Below are positions 43,143-55,177 of a stretch of 64,000 nucleotides of DNA, one piece after another. The notes under the pieces were generated by a model. It worked only from the letters and a program-made list of their open reading frames with translations, did no database searches and was not told where the DNA came from. The DNA lies in the NCBI GenBank assembly GCA_036365145.1, contig JAEOAD010000982.1:4738001-4802000 (forward strand), given 5' to 3'. The position numbers and the translations under genes are program-made. Every line of letters starts with the position of its first letter. Within the stretch, counting starts at the first letter, position 1. The stretch comes from Orientallactaga sibirica. Lineage: Eukaryota > Chordata > Mammalia > Rodentia > Dipodidae.

Positions 43143-44204
43143 AAAATCATTTAACTAAAACTGCTTACTCTAGGAGAGAATGGTAAGGTTACTTACTAAC
43201 CTTAAGTATATTTTGCTTTCAAATATAATCAAGCTTATTTCTACCTAAACACAGTAACACCACTAATCACGCTATTCCTATTTTTAAGAAATAATTTTAA
43301 CTAAATGCATTCCACTATAATTCATGTGTGTATGTGTGTTAGTAGAGAGAAGTCATTATGTATATATGTGCATGATTAAAGCTTTTTAGCACATGCTTTA
43401 TTTAGTCTGATTTGAAAGTGATCTGTTTTAAATTCAGGTTGAAAAATAAAATCTGAGTTTGACAAAGAACAAAAGACATTATAAAAATCATGGGTTTTTT
43501 CAAAAACATCCTTTATTTGGGGACAATCTCACAACCAACAGTGATTCAAGGAGACAGGTTGAAACAGATTGGTTTGATTTTAGATTCCGAGAGATTTTCC
43601 AGAGCTCTCTGCTTGCCTAGGGACCTATATGCTAATTGGCAAGGATATCAGACATATTTCAAACTCAGAAATCTTTTCACATTATCTAGTTATAGCAACT
43701 TAATGGACCTCTACCCCACACACCCAGATCAATAGCTTTAACCTGGAAGTAATAGATGAAATTTGAACTCAAGTGATTTGTCATCAGTGCATTTCTATTT
43801 CATATTGTAAACATTCTTTTTTGAGACATTCTGCAACAATGCCTGTCTTTTTTCAGAGCTGGTTTCCAACCATTTGTAAAGATCTTTTGTGTTTCTGTTT
43901 GTGGTTCTTCCTTCAGGCCTTTGAGTCCTACAGGAAAAGTCTTCCTAGTCAAATGGAAACTAGCCAGTTGTTCATTAGCTAAATATCATTGCCATGTATT
44001 TGATATGTGTATTATAAGATTGATACAGTATTATAAGATTCCTATATATGTTGGTTAATACATTAAAGAGGGACACTGTTTTCATATAAACTTAGCATCT
44101 TGATTACCCCATTCTCCTGGCCAAAAGGTACAGAAATGTTAAGCAAGAAGGGTGTTATTTATGAAATACCACATCAGATTCAGAACACAGTCCTTTCTGT
44201 TTGC
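43143..44204. other. Repeat-poor block
   Basis: About one kilobase without a named repeat. The 81- and 69-codon frames at 43490 and 43773 have no recognised domain. Confidence 0.48.
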
Positions 44205-44393
44205 CTTCCTGTGTTTAATTTCTGTTGCTGTAACAAAATACCTAACATAGATCAACTTATAGGAGAAAATTTTTTATTCTAGATTGTGGTATGTGTCAGT
44301 GGTCACTTGGCCTGCCGCTTTGGGCAGCGAGCAAGAATATCATGATGAGAGTATGGCGGTGCAATTTTGGCCACCTCATGTCAGCTGGGAAGC

Positions 44394-44429
<36 letters not shown>

Positions 44430-44565
44430 GGAGGAAGGGGCTGGGATCCCAATGTCGCCATCAAGGGCCACCACTGAAAAGGCCTACTTCCTTGAAGTAG
44501 ACTCCATCTTTAAAGTTTCCACCAACTCTCAATAGCACTACTAGCTGGGAAATGAAGGCAACAGG
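44205..44565 (-). mobile_element. MaLR-type LTR with GA tract
   Basis: Antisense: TTTCTGTTGCTGTAACAAAATACC at one end, GCGAGCAAGAATATCATG and GTTTCCACCAACTCTCAATAG towards the other. A (GA)n stretch at 44395-44430 interrupts it. Edges approximate. Confidence 0.65.
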
Positions 44566-44890
44566 TAAAATTCTGACTGTAACAAACCAACAAAAAGAAG
44601 TAAATCCAGGATTTGATGAAAGAAGGATTTTCATGTGTGATTGTCTGATATTAGCTATCATGACATGTGTGCCAGAACAATAAGCCAGAGGCCATTACAG
44701 CCTTACATGAAAACTACTTCTACAGAGACATCCAGTCTACAATGGTGTATTCAGTCTTTGTTAGGCACCCTTTCCACCTTGTTATAGCAATACTTGTAAC
44801 CAGGGATTATTCTACCAAAGTACAGGATGTACTCTTCTTCATTTTTGCCTTTGAAAATGTGTCTTTGCCTGAACCTCTTTTGATGTGGCC
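44566..44890. other. Unassigned DNA
   Basis: No recognised feature. Confidence 0.4.
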
Positions 44891-44892
44891 AT

Positions 44893-45198
44893 AGTTTCTT
44901 GTGTGTGTATGTTTGAATATGTACAGTGCACATATGTATGCCAATATACGTGTACATATGTGCACATATATGTGGAGCCCAGAGAACTGCCTTGTGTGAT
45001 TTCTCAGATACTATTCACATATATTGAGATACAAGTTGGTCTAGAGAGCAACCAGTTAGACTAGACTTGCTGGCCAACAAGGCAGCCTTCCCATGCCTGG
45101 GAATACCATCATGGGCCACCATGACTGGCTCTTTTATATGGATGCTGGGGCTAAACTCAAGCAAAACAAACTTTTTACCAATGAAGTTATCTCCCAGG
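44893..45198 (-). mobile_element. B4-like SINE
   Basis: TG-rich start, GTTAGACTAGACTTGCTGGCC middle and GAAGTTATCTCCCAGG head end. Confidence 0.83.
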
Positions 45199-45474
45199 AC
45201 CCTTTTAAACTATAAGCAAGCCTCAAATTATTTCTTGTGATATACTAACATTACAAGTTCTTCTTTGTTAAATTCACATTTGACTGTGTGCTGTGTAATT
45301 TTATTCGCTAAGCCTGCTAAATCTTCCAACTTTGTTTTTACTATTGCTAAGTGTTCAACTCATGGGTTTCTAGCTTCCAGGCTCTTTCCCACTTTTTCCT
45401 AACACATTGCCTATGCTACAGGACACTGTCATCCCACAAAGGCATTTCACATCTCTATATCCTCAGAGTGTGGG

Positions 45475-45656
45475 TGTTGGTTTGGAGGTGACCAATGAAA
45501 GGCTGACCTCTGAAGGTAGAGTTGAACCTCTATGAATGAATGGGGATACTAGGCTCTTCCAATCGTGCTTAACATTTTATGGGGGTTCTGGGGATTCAAA
45601 CTCAAACCTCCATGCTTATGCAGCAAGCATTTTACCTGCTGAGCAATGTTCCCAGT
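45475..45656 (-). mobile_element. Old B4-like SINE fragment
   Basis: TGGGGGTTCTGGGGATTCAAAC and GCAGCAAGCATTTTACCTG with head end GCAATGTTCCCAGTC. The left half is very diverged. Confidence 0.65.
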
Positions 45657-46030
45657 CTTGACTTCATTTTTTAGCAAACAGAGCTTCTCACATCACTTCT
45701 GTGTCCTTCATCTCCCACTGACCACCTGTACCCAAGGCAGATGACATGAGAACCAGAGAGTCCAATTACTAGGGGAAATTTCAGGCAGCCACATTATTTT
45801 AACATTCTCTACTAGCATCTAAATAAATCCCAAGATGATTTTTCTTTAAGGAAGTTCCCTAAATTAGAATCATATTCAACTTAATAGCAATAACTACTTC
45901 CCTGAGACTTTTTTATAAGACATTATTTTATAAAAGTTCATTGTCTCACTTGAGTGTTCCTTGTAACATTTCAGTGAATTATATCTCTGTAGCTAATGCC
46001 TAAATAATTGCATAGAAGTTTTTTAATAGT
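45657..46030. other. Unassigned DNA
   Basis: No recognised feature. Confidence 0.45.
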
Positions 46031-46034
46031 CAAG

Positions 46035-46300
46035 GATAATAGAGCAGGGATCTCAATCTTTGTTTAATCAGTAAAGTGTTTGCCACATAAGCAAAGGACT
46101 GAAGTAGTGATGGTGGCAGCAGAGACCGGACACCTAGAGCAATCTGGCTAGCTAGACTAGTCAAAGCAGGAGCTCTTGGTTCAAGTAGAAGACACTGTGT
46201 CAATAAAGGGATGGAGAACAATTGAGAATATCTTCCATCAACTTCTGACATGAAAGCATGCATACAGGCATACATGGAAGAAAAAAGAAAAAAAGAAAAA
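46035..46300 (+). mobile_element. B4-like SINE, diverged
   Basis: AATCAGTAAAGTGTTTGCCAC, CTGGCTAGCTAGACTAGTC, GTGTCAATAAAGGGATGGAG and tail with GCATGCATACAGGCATAC. Confidence 0.72.
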
Positions 46301-46412
46301 AAACATCTATAAAAATACTAACATGGAAGTTATACATAAAATCAGAAATGATATTCCAACTTGAGTGTAGATTGGAGATTTCCAACAATACCAAGGAATT
46401 TTAATGTTTATT

Positions 46413-46490
46413 GGTGTCAAGGAAGTAGTGCAATTTGACTTATCGTTTTAAAACCTTCAGTTCAACTCTAAGCAGTAGAGCTACTCACCA
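46413..46490 (+). repeat. ~75-bp direct repeat, left copy
   Basis: TGTCAAGGAAGTAGTGCAAT through CAGTAGAGCTACTCA recurs 717 bases downstream at 47129-47207 with about 90% identity by eye. The LTR lies between the copies. Confidence 0.9.
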
Positions 46491-46511
46491 ACCAGTCATG
46501 GTACCACAATC

Positions 46512-47125
46512 TGTATTAGTTAGGGTTCTCTACAGGAACACAACAGATAGAATGAATTGTATTAAATGGGAAATTATGTGATTAGTTTATGGCAGTCCAA
46601 CAATAGCAGGTGGCAGGCCTGAGGGTCAAGGAACCTGGCAGCTGCTCAGTCCACAAAGCAGGATGCCTCAGCAGTCCTAATCCAGCACTGAAGGCCTGGA
46701 GGCTTCCTGGAGAGATGCTGCTCTTCAGTCCATGCTGGCCTTTAGTCCACGCTGGTCTTCAGTCCACACTGGTCTTCAGTCCACACTAGTCTTCAGTCCA
46801 CACTGATTTTCATTCCACATTTATCTTCAGTCCATGCTGGTCTTCAGTCCACACTGGTCTTCAGTCTAGGCTGGAAAACAGCAAACAGCAAACAGCAAGC
46901 AGCACCGGCAGCCAGGTGGAAGGAGGAGATCCTTTATTTTCCCCAGCTTCCTTACATAAAGCCCCCACCCTCCGAGAGGGGCCACCCACTCTGGGAGAAG
47001 GGCTCACCCTGGGGAAAGGATTCCTCCTTTAGTTAATCCTCCCTGGAAGCACCCTTGGAGACCCACTTATAGATAATGTCTGTGGATTCCTAAACAGATC
47101 AAGTTGACACAAAACTTAACCATCA
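46512..47125 (-). mobile_element. MaLR-type LTR carrying a minisatellite
   Basis: On the minus strand it starts TGATGGTTAAGTTTTGTGTC and ends CCTAACTAATACA. A GC-richer central part (CCCCCACCCTCCGAGAGGGG) and an antisense polyadenylation region (CCTTTATTTTCC) fit an LTR. It contains nine 17-bp tandem units. No 5-bp TSD is evident. Confidence 0.78.
46723..46875 (+). repeat. 17-bp minisatellite, nine units
   Basis: Nine units of CTTCAGTCCACACTGGT with substitutions only. The period stays exactly 17 across all 153 bases, with no indels. Confidence 0.97.
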
Positions 47126-47128
47126 CCA

Positions 47129-47207
47129 TGATGTCAAGGAAGTAGTGCAATTTGAGATATCATTTTCAAGCCTTCAGTTCAACTCTCAACAGTAGAGCTA
47201 CTCATCA
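47129..47207 (+). repeat. ~75-bp direct repeat, right copy
   Basis: Partner of 46413-46490. Differences are scattered substitutions (for example GACTTATCG against GAGATATCA). Confidence 0.9.
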
Positions 47208-47650
47208 GCTATATATAAGTATAGGACAAACATAATAAAACATACCAGATCTATATTAAGCTATCTTTGCCTTCTTAGAAGCATGGTTTTTGTGCATATA
47301 GATTGAGAAAACCAAGCATACCTATGGTTTAACATTTTTGCATCCATATGTGAATCATTTATCTGTGTGCAATAGAACTCTAAACATAATGAATATATGG
47401 GAATGCTCTTATAGAAAATTGGCAAAGAAGAATCTAAGTGAATAAACTGGAAAATAAAATACTCTCTAAATTGTTTTAAGTGAAATGGAATGTGACAAGT
47501 TTTATGTGTGTCACATAGCCTCATCCAGCATCAATCTTGAATAGCAAAAAGAATTAAAAATCAATTTGAAATCTTGTTACACCTTAGAGAGACACAGCTT
47601 TAGTTGAACTATGCATATTACTAGTGTAATTTTACATTTTTTTCTGGCTT
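47208..47650. other. Unassigned DNA
   Basis: No named repeat. The 87-codon minus frame at 47261-47524 has no recognised domain. Confidence 0.45.
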
Positions 47651-47654
47651 ATAT

Positions 47655-47745
47655 TTCACCTGGAGGGCACAGTAGGTGTTATCATCATTTTTCTGAGTGA
47701 GAAAAGTGTACACTGGTAGGTGAAGGTCACCTGTCCCATTTGGGG
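47655..47745 (-). mobile_element. Possible MIR fragment
   Basis: Weak match to the antisense MIR core: GTTATCATCATTTTTCTGAG then GGTGAAGGTCACCTG. Too short for certainty. Confidence 0.35.
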
Positions 47746-48060
47746 TTTTTTTATAGATTCCTCCTTGTATTGTGGGTACCTCGCCCTGTCAATTAATGAT
47801 GCATGTGACATGTGTGACATATTTCTTCATATTACAGAAACATGGCAATTTAGAAATAAACTGCTATGTAATTCATCTCAGCTAAGTTTGCAAACTCTTA
47901 CTACTTTTCACTCCTGCTACCTCATAAAGGATTTATATTCCTGCTCTATTGTCTCAGAACTAATCATATGGCTTGAGAACAAATCTATCTGTATTATTTC
48001 CTATTGTCTTAACAATCCTTCAAGGTAAATGCCTATCTAACCCTACCCTATGTATTTCTT
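47746..48060. other. Unassigned DNA
   Basis: The 102-codon frame at 47720-48028 has no domain I recognise and no strong start context. Confidence 0.45.
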
Positions 48061-48061
48061 G

Positions 48062-48440
48062 CCTGTGTGTGTGTGTGTGTATGATGTGCTTACATTTGTG
48101 TATGTATGTTGGTTTATGTGTGTGTATGTGTATGTGTGTGTGTGTACACGCACATGGAAACACTAGTATGTGGAGTTCAGAGGCCAATGTTGGGTATCTC
48201 CTTCTATCATTCTCCTCTTTATTTTTTGAGACTGTGTCTCACTGAACCCAGATCTCACCAGTTTGGCTAATCTAGGTAGCCAGCTTGCTCAGGGGAATCC
48301 ACCTATGTCAACCTCCTGATCCCTGGGATTAAATTTGCACATTATGCTTGATATTTACATGGGTGCTGGGGATCTGAAGTGGGATCCTCATGCTTGCACT
48401 GCAAGTGCTTTACTGACTAAGCAATCTCCTCAGGCCTCAT
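48062..48440 (-). mobile_element. B4-like SINE with (TG)n
   Basis: Two TG-rich stretches (48065-48080 and 48117-48149), GAGACTGTGTCTCACTGAACCC, head end AAGCAATCTCCTCAGG. Confidence 0.88.
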
Positions 48441-48765
48441 CCTACCAAGTTGGCACCAGCTTGTTCATTCTAATTCTTCTGACCACAAGGGCTAACTTTA
48501 TTAGTTCTCATGGTAAGGAGAGAGATGAGAAAGGATCCATTAAAGAGATACCATTAGAGCTAAGTGTTGAAGATGTGCATTCTGCATAGAGAAGATGGAA
48601 AGGCATTTATGGAAGCGAGGGCAGTGATGAAAACTGCTGAGCCTGTGAGCTGAGAATGGCTGTTGGAAAGAACAGCTGTAAAGTCTGTCTTGGAACAACC
48701 TTGAGTGGAGAAGTTAGGGAATCAACATTTCATAATTTCAAAATATCTATATTAATCTATATTTA
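48441..48765. other. Unassigned DNA
   Basis: No recognised feature. Confidence 0.4.
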
Positions 48766-48769
48766 TGTA

Positions 48770-49121
48770 TTTAGTGCATGTGTGTTTCTGTGTGTCTGTG
48801 TATATGAGCACACCAGGGCCTCTTGCTGCTGAAAATGAACACAAGACACTCACACATTTTTTTTTTTTTTTTTTTTGGTTTTTCAAGGTAGGGTCTCACT
48901 CTAGCCCAGGCTGACCTGGAATTCAGTATGGAGTGTCAGGGTGGCCTTGAACTCACAGTGATCCTCCTACCTCTGCCTCCTGAGTGCTGGGATTAAAGGC
49001 TTGTGCTACCACGCCCGGCTTTTTACATGGATGGTTTACATTGATGGCTTGGGAATTGAACCTAGATCATCAACATCATACTTTGCAGTCAAGTGACACC
49101 ACCAAGCTATCTTCCCAGCAC
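48770..49121 (-). mobile_element. tRNA-derived SINE, interrupted by B1
   Basis: Left part with GCACACCAGGGCCTCTTGC, right part with GGGAATTGAACCTAGATC and head AAGCTATCTTCCCAGCACC. A B1 lies between them at 48857-49020. Confidence 0.85.
48857..49020 (-). mobile_element. B1-type SINE in a tRNA-SINE
   Basis: Antisense B1 with an 18-T tail, CAAGGTAGGGTCTCACTCTAG and the end CTACCACGCCCGGC. Confidence 0.96.
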
Positions 49122-49700
49122 CACATAGAATCTTCACATAGTGAAAAGCCATGCAGATTTTCATATTGGAATGCTCACGTGCTTGGAAATTTATTGTGAG
49201 CAGAAAGAGTTATGAGCAGCTTGATGGGATGTATTTAACTTTTTAATCCTGTTATTTGAAATTTGCATTTCAAAAATTACCTAAGAAATCTCTCAGTGTC
49301 ATCCATACTGATTAAGTTAAGACAGAATCTGTTTTAGAATGCCTTTTCAATTCTCTTCTCAGAGTCAGACTGCTCTAGCCTCTTTCTATTAATGTTGTCT
49401 AGCAACATTTTATTTCTTCAAAATAAACCTACAACATCAAACTATTAGGATTGATTTTGAAAATAACTGTTTTTCATGGCTTCCAAAATTTATAGCTTTA
49501 CTGTAACCTCTATCACCCTGTATGGTTTCCACTTAGATCCTTTGGCTGGTTTCCACTTTGTAATTTATTGTACACGTATTTGGTGTTGTAAGATGGGAAA
49601 GGTCAAAAAATTATGGTAGACAGATGACAACCCCATCTATAGTACAATGAGGAGGAATTCATAACTGCATGTGCTAGTGCTTAGGCCTTTTGTGAGAACA
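49122..49700. other. Unassigned DNA
   Basis: No recognised gene or repeat. Confidence 0.45.
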
Positions 49701-49704
49701 TGTT

Positions 49705-50053
49705 TTGGTGTGTGTATGTAGTATTGTGGTATGTGTGTGGTGCAGATAGTGTTCTCACACATGCAGAACCCAGGGAAGGATGTTGATTTTTCCTCTATTG
49801 CTCTTACACCCCGTTTGCTGGAGACAGAGTCTCTTACTGAACCCAGAGTTTGTTCACCCTTGTTTGTTGTTTTTGGATTGGTTTCATTAGTCTGCCTGCC
49901 TCACCCAGTAATCCTCTTCCTATCTCTGTCCTCATTGCTGGTGTTACAGGCATGTGCAGCTGTGCTCAGCTTTGTAAATGTGTGCTATGGATCAACTTCA
50001 AGTCCTCATGCTTGCACAAGTGGTTTTTCCTGATGAGCCATCTCTTTAGCCTC
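49705..50053 (-). mobile_element. B4-like SINE
   Basis: TG-rich start, GGAGACAGAGTCTCTTACTG, GGCATGTGCAGCTGTGCTC, head end GAGCCATCTCTTTAGCC. Confidence 0.87.
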
Positions 50054-50560
50054 TTGAAAACACACTTAACTTGCACACGAGGCAATTGCCACACCCATCA
50101 ATTTTTGTTGCTCCCTTACAGATGATCTATCCTTTAAGAATGAATGAGATGAGTGCTTTATATATGGTGAGGAAAGAGTCTACTAACATTGTATATATTG
50201 TTATAAATATTGTTTTTTAGGAAATTCATCCAACTTACCCTTGCACAAACTGGCATACACTATGGTGTCTTGGAACAATTTTAGTTAGTGATGAATATAT
50301 ATTTCACAGTGGTCCTCTAACAGAGCTGAAAAATTCAAATTGCCCATCATGGTTATCCTAATATTATTGCACTATGAATTCCTTGCATGTTTATGGTTAA
50401 GTTGTGTTTGATGTGCTCTGCTGATAGTCACATAAATCCTTAGTACATTCTCTCTATATATTCCATAACAGTTGATAATAGTAACAAACAATTATGCCAC
50501 TGGTTTATATATTCACTAGACTATGACTTTGCCATTGTTTTAGAGTGCTATAGTTCTGCT
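50054..50560. other. Unassigned DNA
   Basis: No recognised gene or repeat. Confidence 0.45.
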
Positions 50561-50575
50561 TAAAAAATCACTGTG

Positions 50576-50817
50576 GGGCTGGAGAGATGGCTTAGTGGTT
50601 AAGGCACCTGCCTGTGAAGTCTAAGAGCGTCCCTTTGAATCTCCAGGTCCCACTTTTAGCCAGACGCAAAAGTGAAACAAGAGTGCAATATCACACATGC
50701 ACACAAGGGGACACACACATCTGGAGTTTGTTCACAGTGGCTGAGAGGCCCTGGCACGCCCATTCTCTGTCTGTCTCTCTCTATGTCTCTGTCTTTCTGT
50801 GTCTCTCAAATTAAAAA
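50576..50817 (+). mobile_element. tRNA-derived SINE, long form
   Basis: Head GGGCTGGAGAGATGGCTTAG, the GAGTGCAATATCACACATGC version of the long-form block, CT-rich end. TSD AAAAAATCACTGTG is perfect at 50562-50575 and 50818-50831. Confidence 0.96.
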
Positions 50818-50994
50818 AAAAAATCACTGTGAAACACTGTGCTATGTTATGGTGGTGGCAGCCGGACATATCTCCTGTTATTTTGTCTTTTGATTGCAAT
50901 TTCTATGTCATGTGACAACTTTGGCTAGTGATACGTATGTTACAATGCATACCCATCATTAAGCAGTGCTCAGCTATATATTAAAAGTATTTCT

Positions 50995-51325
50995 GGGCTA
51001 AGGTGATGGCTCAGCAGGTAAGAGCACTTGTTGTGCAAGTATGAGGACCTAAGTTTGATGCCCAGCACCACGTAAAAATTTGGGGATGACCATGTATGTC
51101 TGAAACATCAATGCTAAATGGGACAGAGGTGGTAAAAAACACTGGGGGTCTCTGGATAGCCAGGATAGGTAAAAATGGTGAGAGGTCCAGGTTCAGTGAG
51201 AGACCTCGTCTCAAACAAATGAGGCAGGGTAGTGATAGAAGAAGACACCCAACATTCTCCTCTGGCCTCTGTGAACATGTATATACACATGCATGCACTA
51301 TGCACACAACACACACACAAACACA
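50995..51325 (+). mobile_element. B4-like SINE
   Basis: Head GGGCTAAGGTGATGGCTCAGC, GTGAGAGACCTCGTCTC, tail CACACACACAAACACA. Confidence 0.88.
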
Positions 51326-51614
51326 GTTTTAAGTATCATTAAAATCTCTGGAGGCACATTCTGAATTCCAAATATCCTGTTCTTTTGTTGCATTAATAAA
51401 TATTCAACTGAATAAATAATATAGCTAAGACTCTCACAAACAAGGAAATAATGCAAAATCAAAGAACAAGTTCAAAAATTATTCTTCTTAGAAAAGGTTT
51501 ATTTCTCAAAATAAATCAGAATCCACCTTAGAATTAGGACTGCTACGGTTGTTGGAATAGCTACACTGAGTCATTTTACCAGGCTTGTATGAAATTTCTG
51601 CAAGACTGACTTTT
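51326..51614. other. Unassigned DNA
   Basis: No recognised feature. Confidence 0.4.
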
Positions 51615-51920
51615 TATTAATATGCTCAGTGGGTAAAGTGCTTTTCTTGCAAGTATGAAGGCACAAGTTCAGTCCCCAGAACCCATGTAAAATGCTGGAT
51701 ATGGAGGTATGTGCCTGTAATCCCAGTACTGGGAAGGCAGAGACAGGAGGCCCCTGGAACATCGTGGCTAGATAGTCTAGACTAATCAGTGAGCTCCAGG
51801 TCAATGAAAGACCCTGTCTCAAAAGCAGACAGATGACATTTCTGAGAATAACGTCCACATACACATACACATATACATATATATGGACAGCATGCATGCA
51901 CACACACACCAAAATTCTCT
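51615..51920 (+). mobile_element. B4-like SINE
   Basis: GCTCAGTGGGTAAAGTGC, TGTGCCTGTAATCCCAGTAC, AAAGACCCTGTCTCAAAAGC, tail CACACACACACC. Confidence 0.88.
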
Positions 51921-52416
51921 GAGGGAAACATGGGATATGTTTAAATGACATAGTAGGCAGAGAAATGGAAGCTTATAAGCATGCTGCAGAAATTATAATG
52001 CACTCTACTGTGCATTATTCAAATCATAAATCAGTGAACACATTTTAGATCTCAGTAGAATTCCTTCATTATGATGGTATGCATTTAACAGGCCTAGAAC
52101 ATGTTCATTGTGCTTCTTAATGGTGCTCTTGGGTAGGTCTGGATGACACCTTTTGCTTCATTTTAGAATCTGATTATATTCATTAGCTTCACCTTCTCCC
52201 TTTCCTACAATGAAGCCAGGGTGCTCTTGAGAGATGCTGCATATTAGCAATCATGTAGTGCCTCTTAAACTAAAAGAGGCAGTTGAGAAGAAAGACAAGT
52301 AAACGAAGAATAAATGACTGTGAACAGAAAAGTGAGCTGGAAGCAATGATGCCACCAGCTAAGCATTCATTGTGCAATTTTTAGCAAATGCAAAGCATTT
52401 GGGGAGAGGGTATTAG

Positions 52417-52870
52417 CTAACTAATAAGTAGCAGCATCACAAATGGCTGGCTGGGGTTCTTCTGGCTGTATTTGGTTGGAAATAATACATACGTTGTAGA
52501 AGGTTCATGGGTGCTCCATTCAGGGAAACTCATAGTTAGGCTCCCAAGTTGTGACAGGGGAAATGGCTGTGCACTGGAGAAAAGACAAATCGGAAAAGGG
52601 TGCCAAGCTTGTCTGTTTATATAGCCATAACAGAGACATGGCACGTTTGTGCCCAGCTTCAAGTTCCACCACATTGGTGCACCACTTCTACTTCCAACAA
52701 TCACAAGTCTTACATCATCACCAATCCCAAATCCTTTGCTGAGTCTCTGAAGAGGTGGTCCTCTTCCATTCTGAGTCAGAATAGCTGCAAGATTGGTGGA
52801 GGAATCTACAGTTTGGGAAGAAGTGTTATAAACTGGTGGAAGCCTGGAACAGTCTTCACTACAGCAAGAT
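52417..52870 (-). other. Unidentified ~150-codon open frame
   Basis: One minus-strand frame stays open from a TGA near 52870 to a TAG at 52417, about 150 codons in DNA where I see no transposon. Internal residues include VIVGSRSGAP and SQLGSLTMSFPEWSTHEP. There is no credible ATG near its upstream end, no domain I recognise, and no obvious splice or poly(A) hallmarks. It could be a decayed processed pseudogene, an exon remnant or chance. A shorter plus-strand frame overlaps it. Confidence 0.2.
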
Positions 52871-53440
52871 TTTCTGAATCACCAGTTTGGCCACAGTATC
52901 CCTTACAGCTGATATGAAATTTCCTTGCAGTGATCAGGGACGCCTCAAAACATCTACAATGCCATGACAAACTGGTTCCTTTCCATAGAAGACACTGCCT
53001 AGTTGACAGCTACAGCTCAGTTGTGCCCCACGGCTGTCAATACCAGGGTCAGAATGGTTTCCTTCCAACAGCTTAGCTTATTTGAAGAGAAAAAAACATT
53101 AAAGAGTGCTTACAATAAAACTATCATGACATTAGCACTCTTAACCCTAGTTTTAACACTAGCCAAATACCTTTAGGGAGTGTTCAGTCTGCTGTTTCAA
53201 TAAGTAAGATCTTGAAGTATTGGGTTTGTGGGACTTTGGGACTCTATTACCTCCAAGTGCTTATAATGTCATTGATGAGACAAATGATTTCTTAGGAAAT
53301 TAAATATGGTGTTGAGTTTTTGAACCCTAAACATTCAATAAATACTAGCTCCATGCCCTCATCAACAAATGCCCTTCCTCTAACTTTTCCATCTAGACAT
53401 TCTTCCCTTACCTCCACTATGACACCTGCCTCTTTTAAAA
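52871..53440. other. Unassigned DNA
   Basis: No recognised gene or repeat. Confidence 0.45.
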
Positions 53441-53444
53441 AATA

Positions 53445-53652
53445 TTAATTAATTATTTATTGCAAGCAGAGGAAGAGAAGGGAGGAGAGCATATGGGTGT
53501 GTCAGGACCTCTTGCTGCTACAAATGAACTCCAGACACTTGTGCCACGTTATTTATCTGGCTTTACATGGGTGCTGGGAAGTGAATCCAGGTCAGCAAGC
53601 TTTGCAAGCAAATGCCTTTAATTGCTGAGCTGTGTCCCATCTCCCCAGTCCG
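53445..53652 (-). mobile_element. tRNA-derived SINE, old
   Basis: ATTAATTATTTATTG tail, GTCAGGACCTCTTGCTGC, GGCTTTACATGGGTGCTGG, head CCCATCTCCCCAGTCC with a small insertion. Confidence 0.88.
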
Positions 53653-54060
53653 GAAATCTGCCTTTTGACCTCTTTCTGTCACTTGTTTCTCTGTTGCCTC
53701 CCTCTCCTTAGCCATTCAGTATGTCCACTCTACATTTTCAAAGTTATATCCTTATTATTTATTCCCTGTGTTTACCTTGGGTTCTTTTCATTTTTCCTAT
53801 TATCATTTTTGTTTCTGAAGTTCTCAGTTTTTGTTTTTTTCCACATGCCTCACTCACTTTCAATGTGATGCTGAATGGTGGCCCTCTCAACTCACATGGG
53901 GTACCTTCTCTTTTTTTCTTTAAATAAGCAATATGTTATCCTCACTAGTGTTCATATTTTATGATATTTGTCCATTTTCTTACTTTATATGACCAGTGTA
54001 TAGCTTGGTTTCAACCCATCACTAATTTAGGATTCTCTCCTCTATAAAAGTCACCATTCT
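53653..54060. other. Unassigned T-rich DNA
   Basis: The overlapping 78- and 68-codon frames are Phe/Leu/Ser-rich and low complexity. No gene supported. Confidence 0.45.
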
Positions 54061-55177
54061 CTTTTCTTTTTTATTTATTATTTTTTAATTAAGTATATAC
54101 TTTCCACAGACACATCATGTGTTGGTACCACCATTTCCCTCCTTCCTGACCCATTCCACCAAGGGACCTCCTCAGTGGGATTGCTAGTGTTTCCTATAGG
54201 GTTGTGGATTATGAGTTGTGAGAGCAGCAGTCGGTCATTGTGGAGGGGGCAATGCCTCTGGATATTCCCTCCCATCTTGTGGCTCTTCCAATTTCTCCAT
54301 CCTTTTTTTCAGCAAAATTCCCTGAGTCATGGTGGGTGTGTTTTAAGTCTACTTCAACTTAACCAGTGTTGAGCTCTCAGGGGCTTGCAGATTTCTACTT
54401 TGTTATGTGTTGAGTGTCCTCAGTGTCTGTCTCCATCATGCTGGCACAGGTTGTCAAGCTCACCATGAAAGCAGAACTCTTGCTCATTTCACCAATTCCT
54501 CTGTGGTTTCACTTGGGCCCTGGATGATGTGCAAGGGCTAATTTATCTTCTCAGTTTTTACTGCCTTCTGAAAAAGAAAAACAGATTCTCCCATAGAGAA
54601 TGAGGTCGGCATAGGCTAAATGGGATTAGCATTGTTAATTTAGCGAGATGTTGATGGATGGAACCCTTCTTTTGACCAAAGACTAGTGGGAGCTTGTGGA
54701 TAGAGAGCATAATCTTGGTCTTCATAAGATTCTGACCTTGTTCCCAGTTCCAGCTATGGGTTACTTTCCACTGAGTGGATCTCTTTGCCGATCAGAAAGC
54801 CCTTGGTTACCTGCCAAGGCTGGGTGCCGCCATTGCATAGGTGTGTACGTCTTGTCAGGCTGGTTGCTTTTGAATACTGGTGTCCCCTACTTGCTCACGA
54901 TGCTGTTAGCCACTTTGCTATAGCAGCTCGTGTAGCACTTTCTAGCACTGTACAGGCTTACCATCTGGAAACTGGCTCCCTTCTGGATTCTAGCCAGATT
55001 TCTAGGTGTACTGTGTTGGCAACATGTGGTATCTTCAGCAATGTGGTCTTATCTTTTACCTCAGGCAGGTAATCAAGGGCTTTGGTTGATGTCTGTCTGG
55101 TTTTGGGGACTTCATACATCTCTCCAATCAACAGCTCAACATGGGAGTAATGGGACTTACAGGCCAGAGCCAAACGT

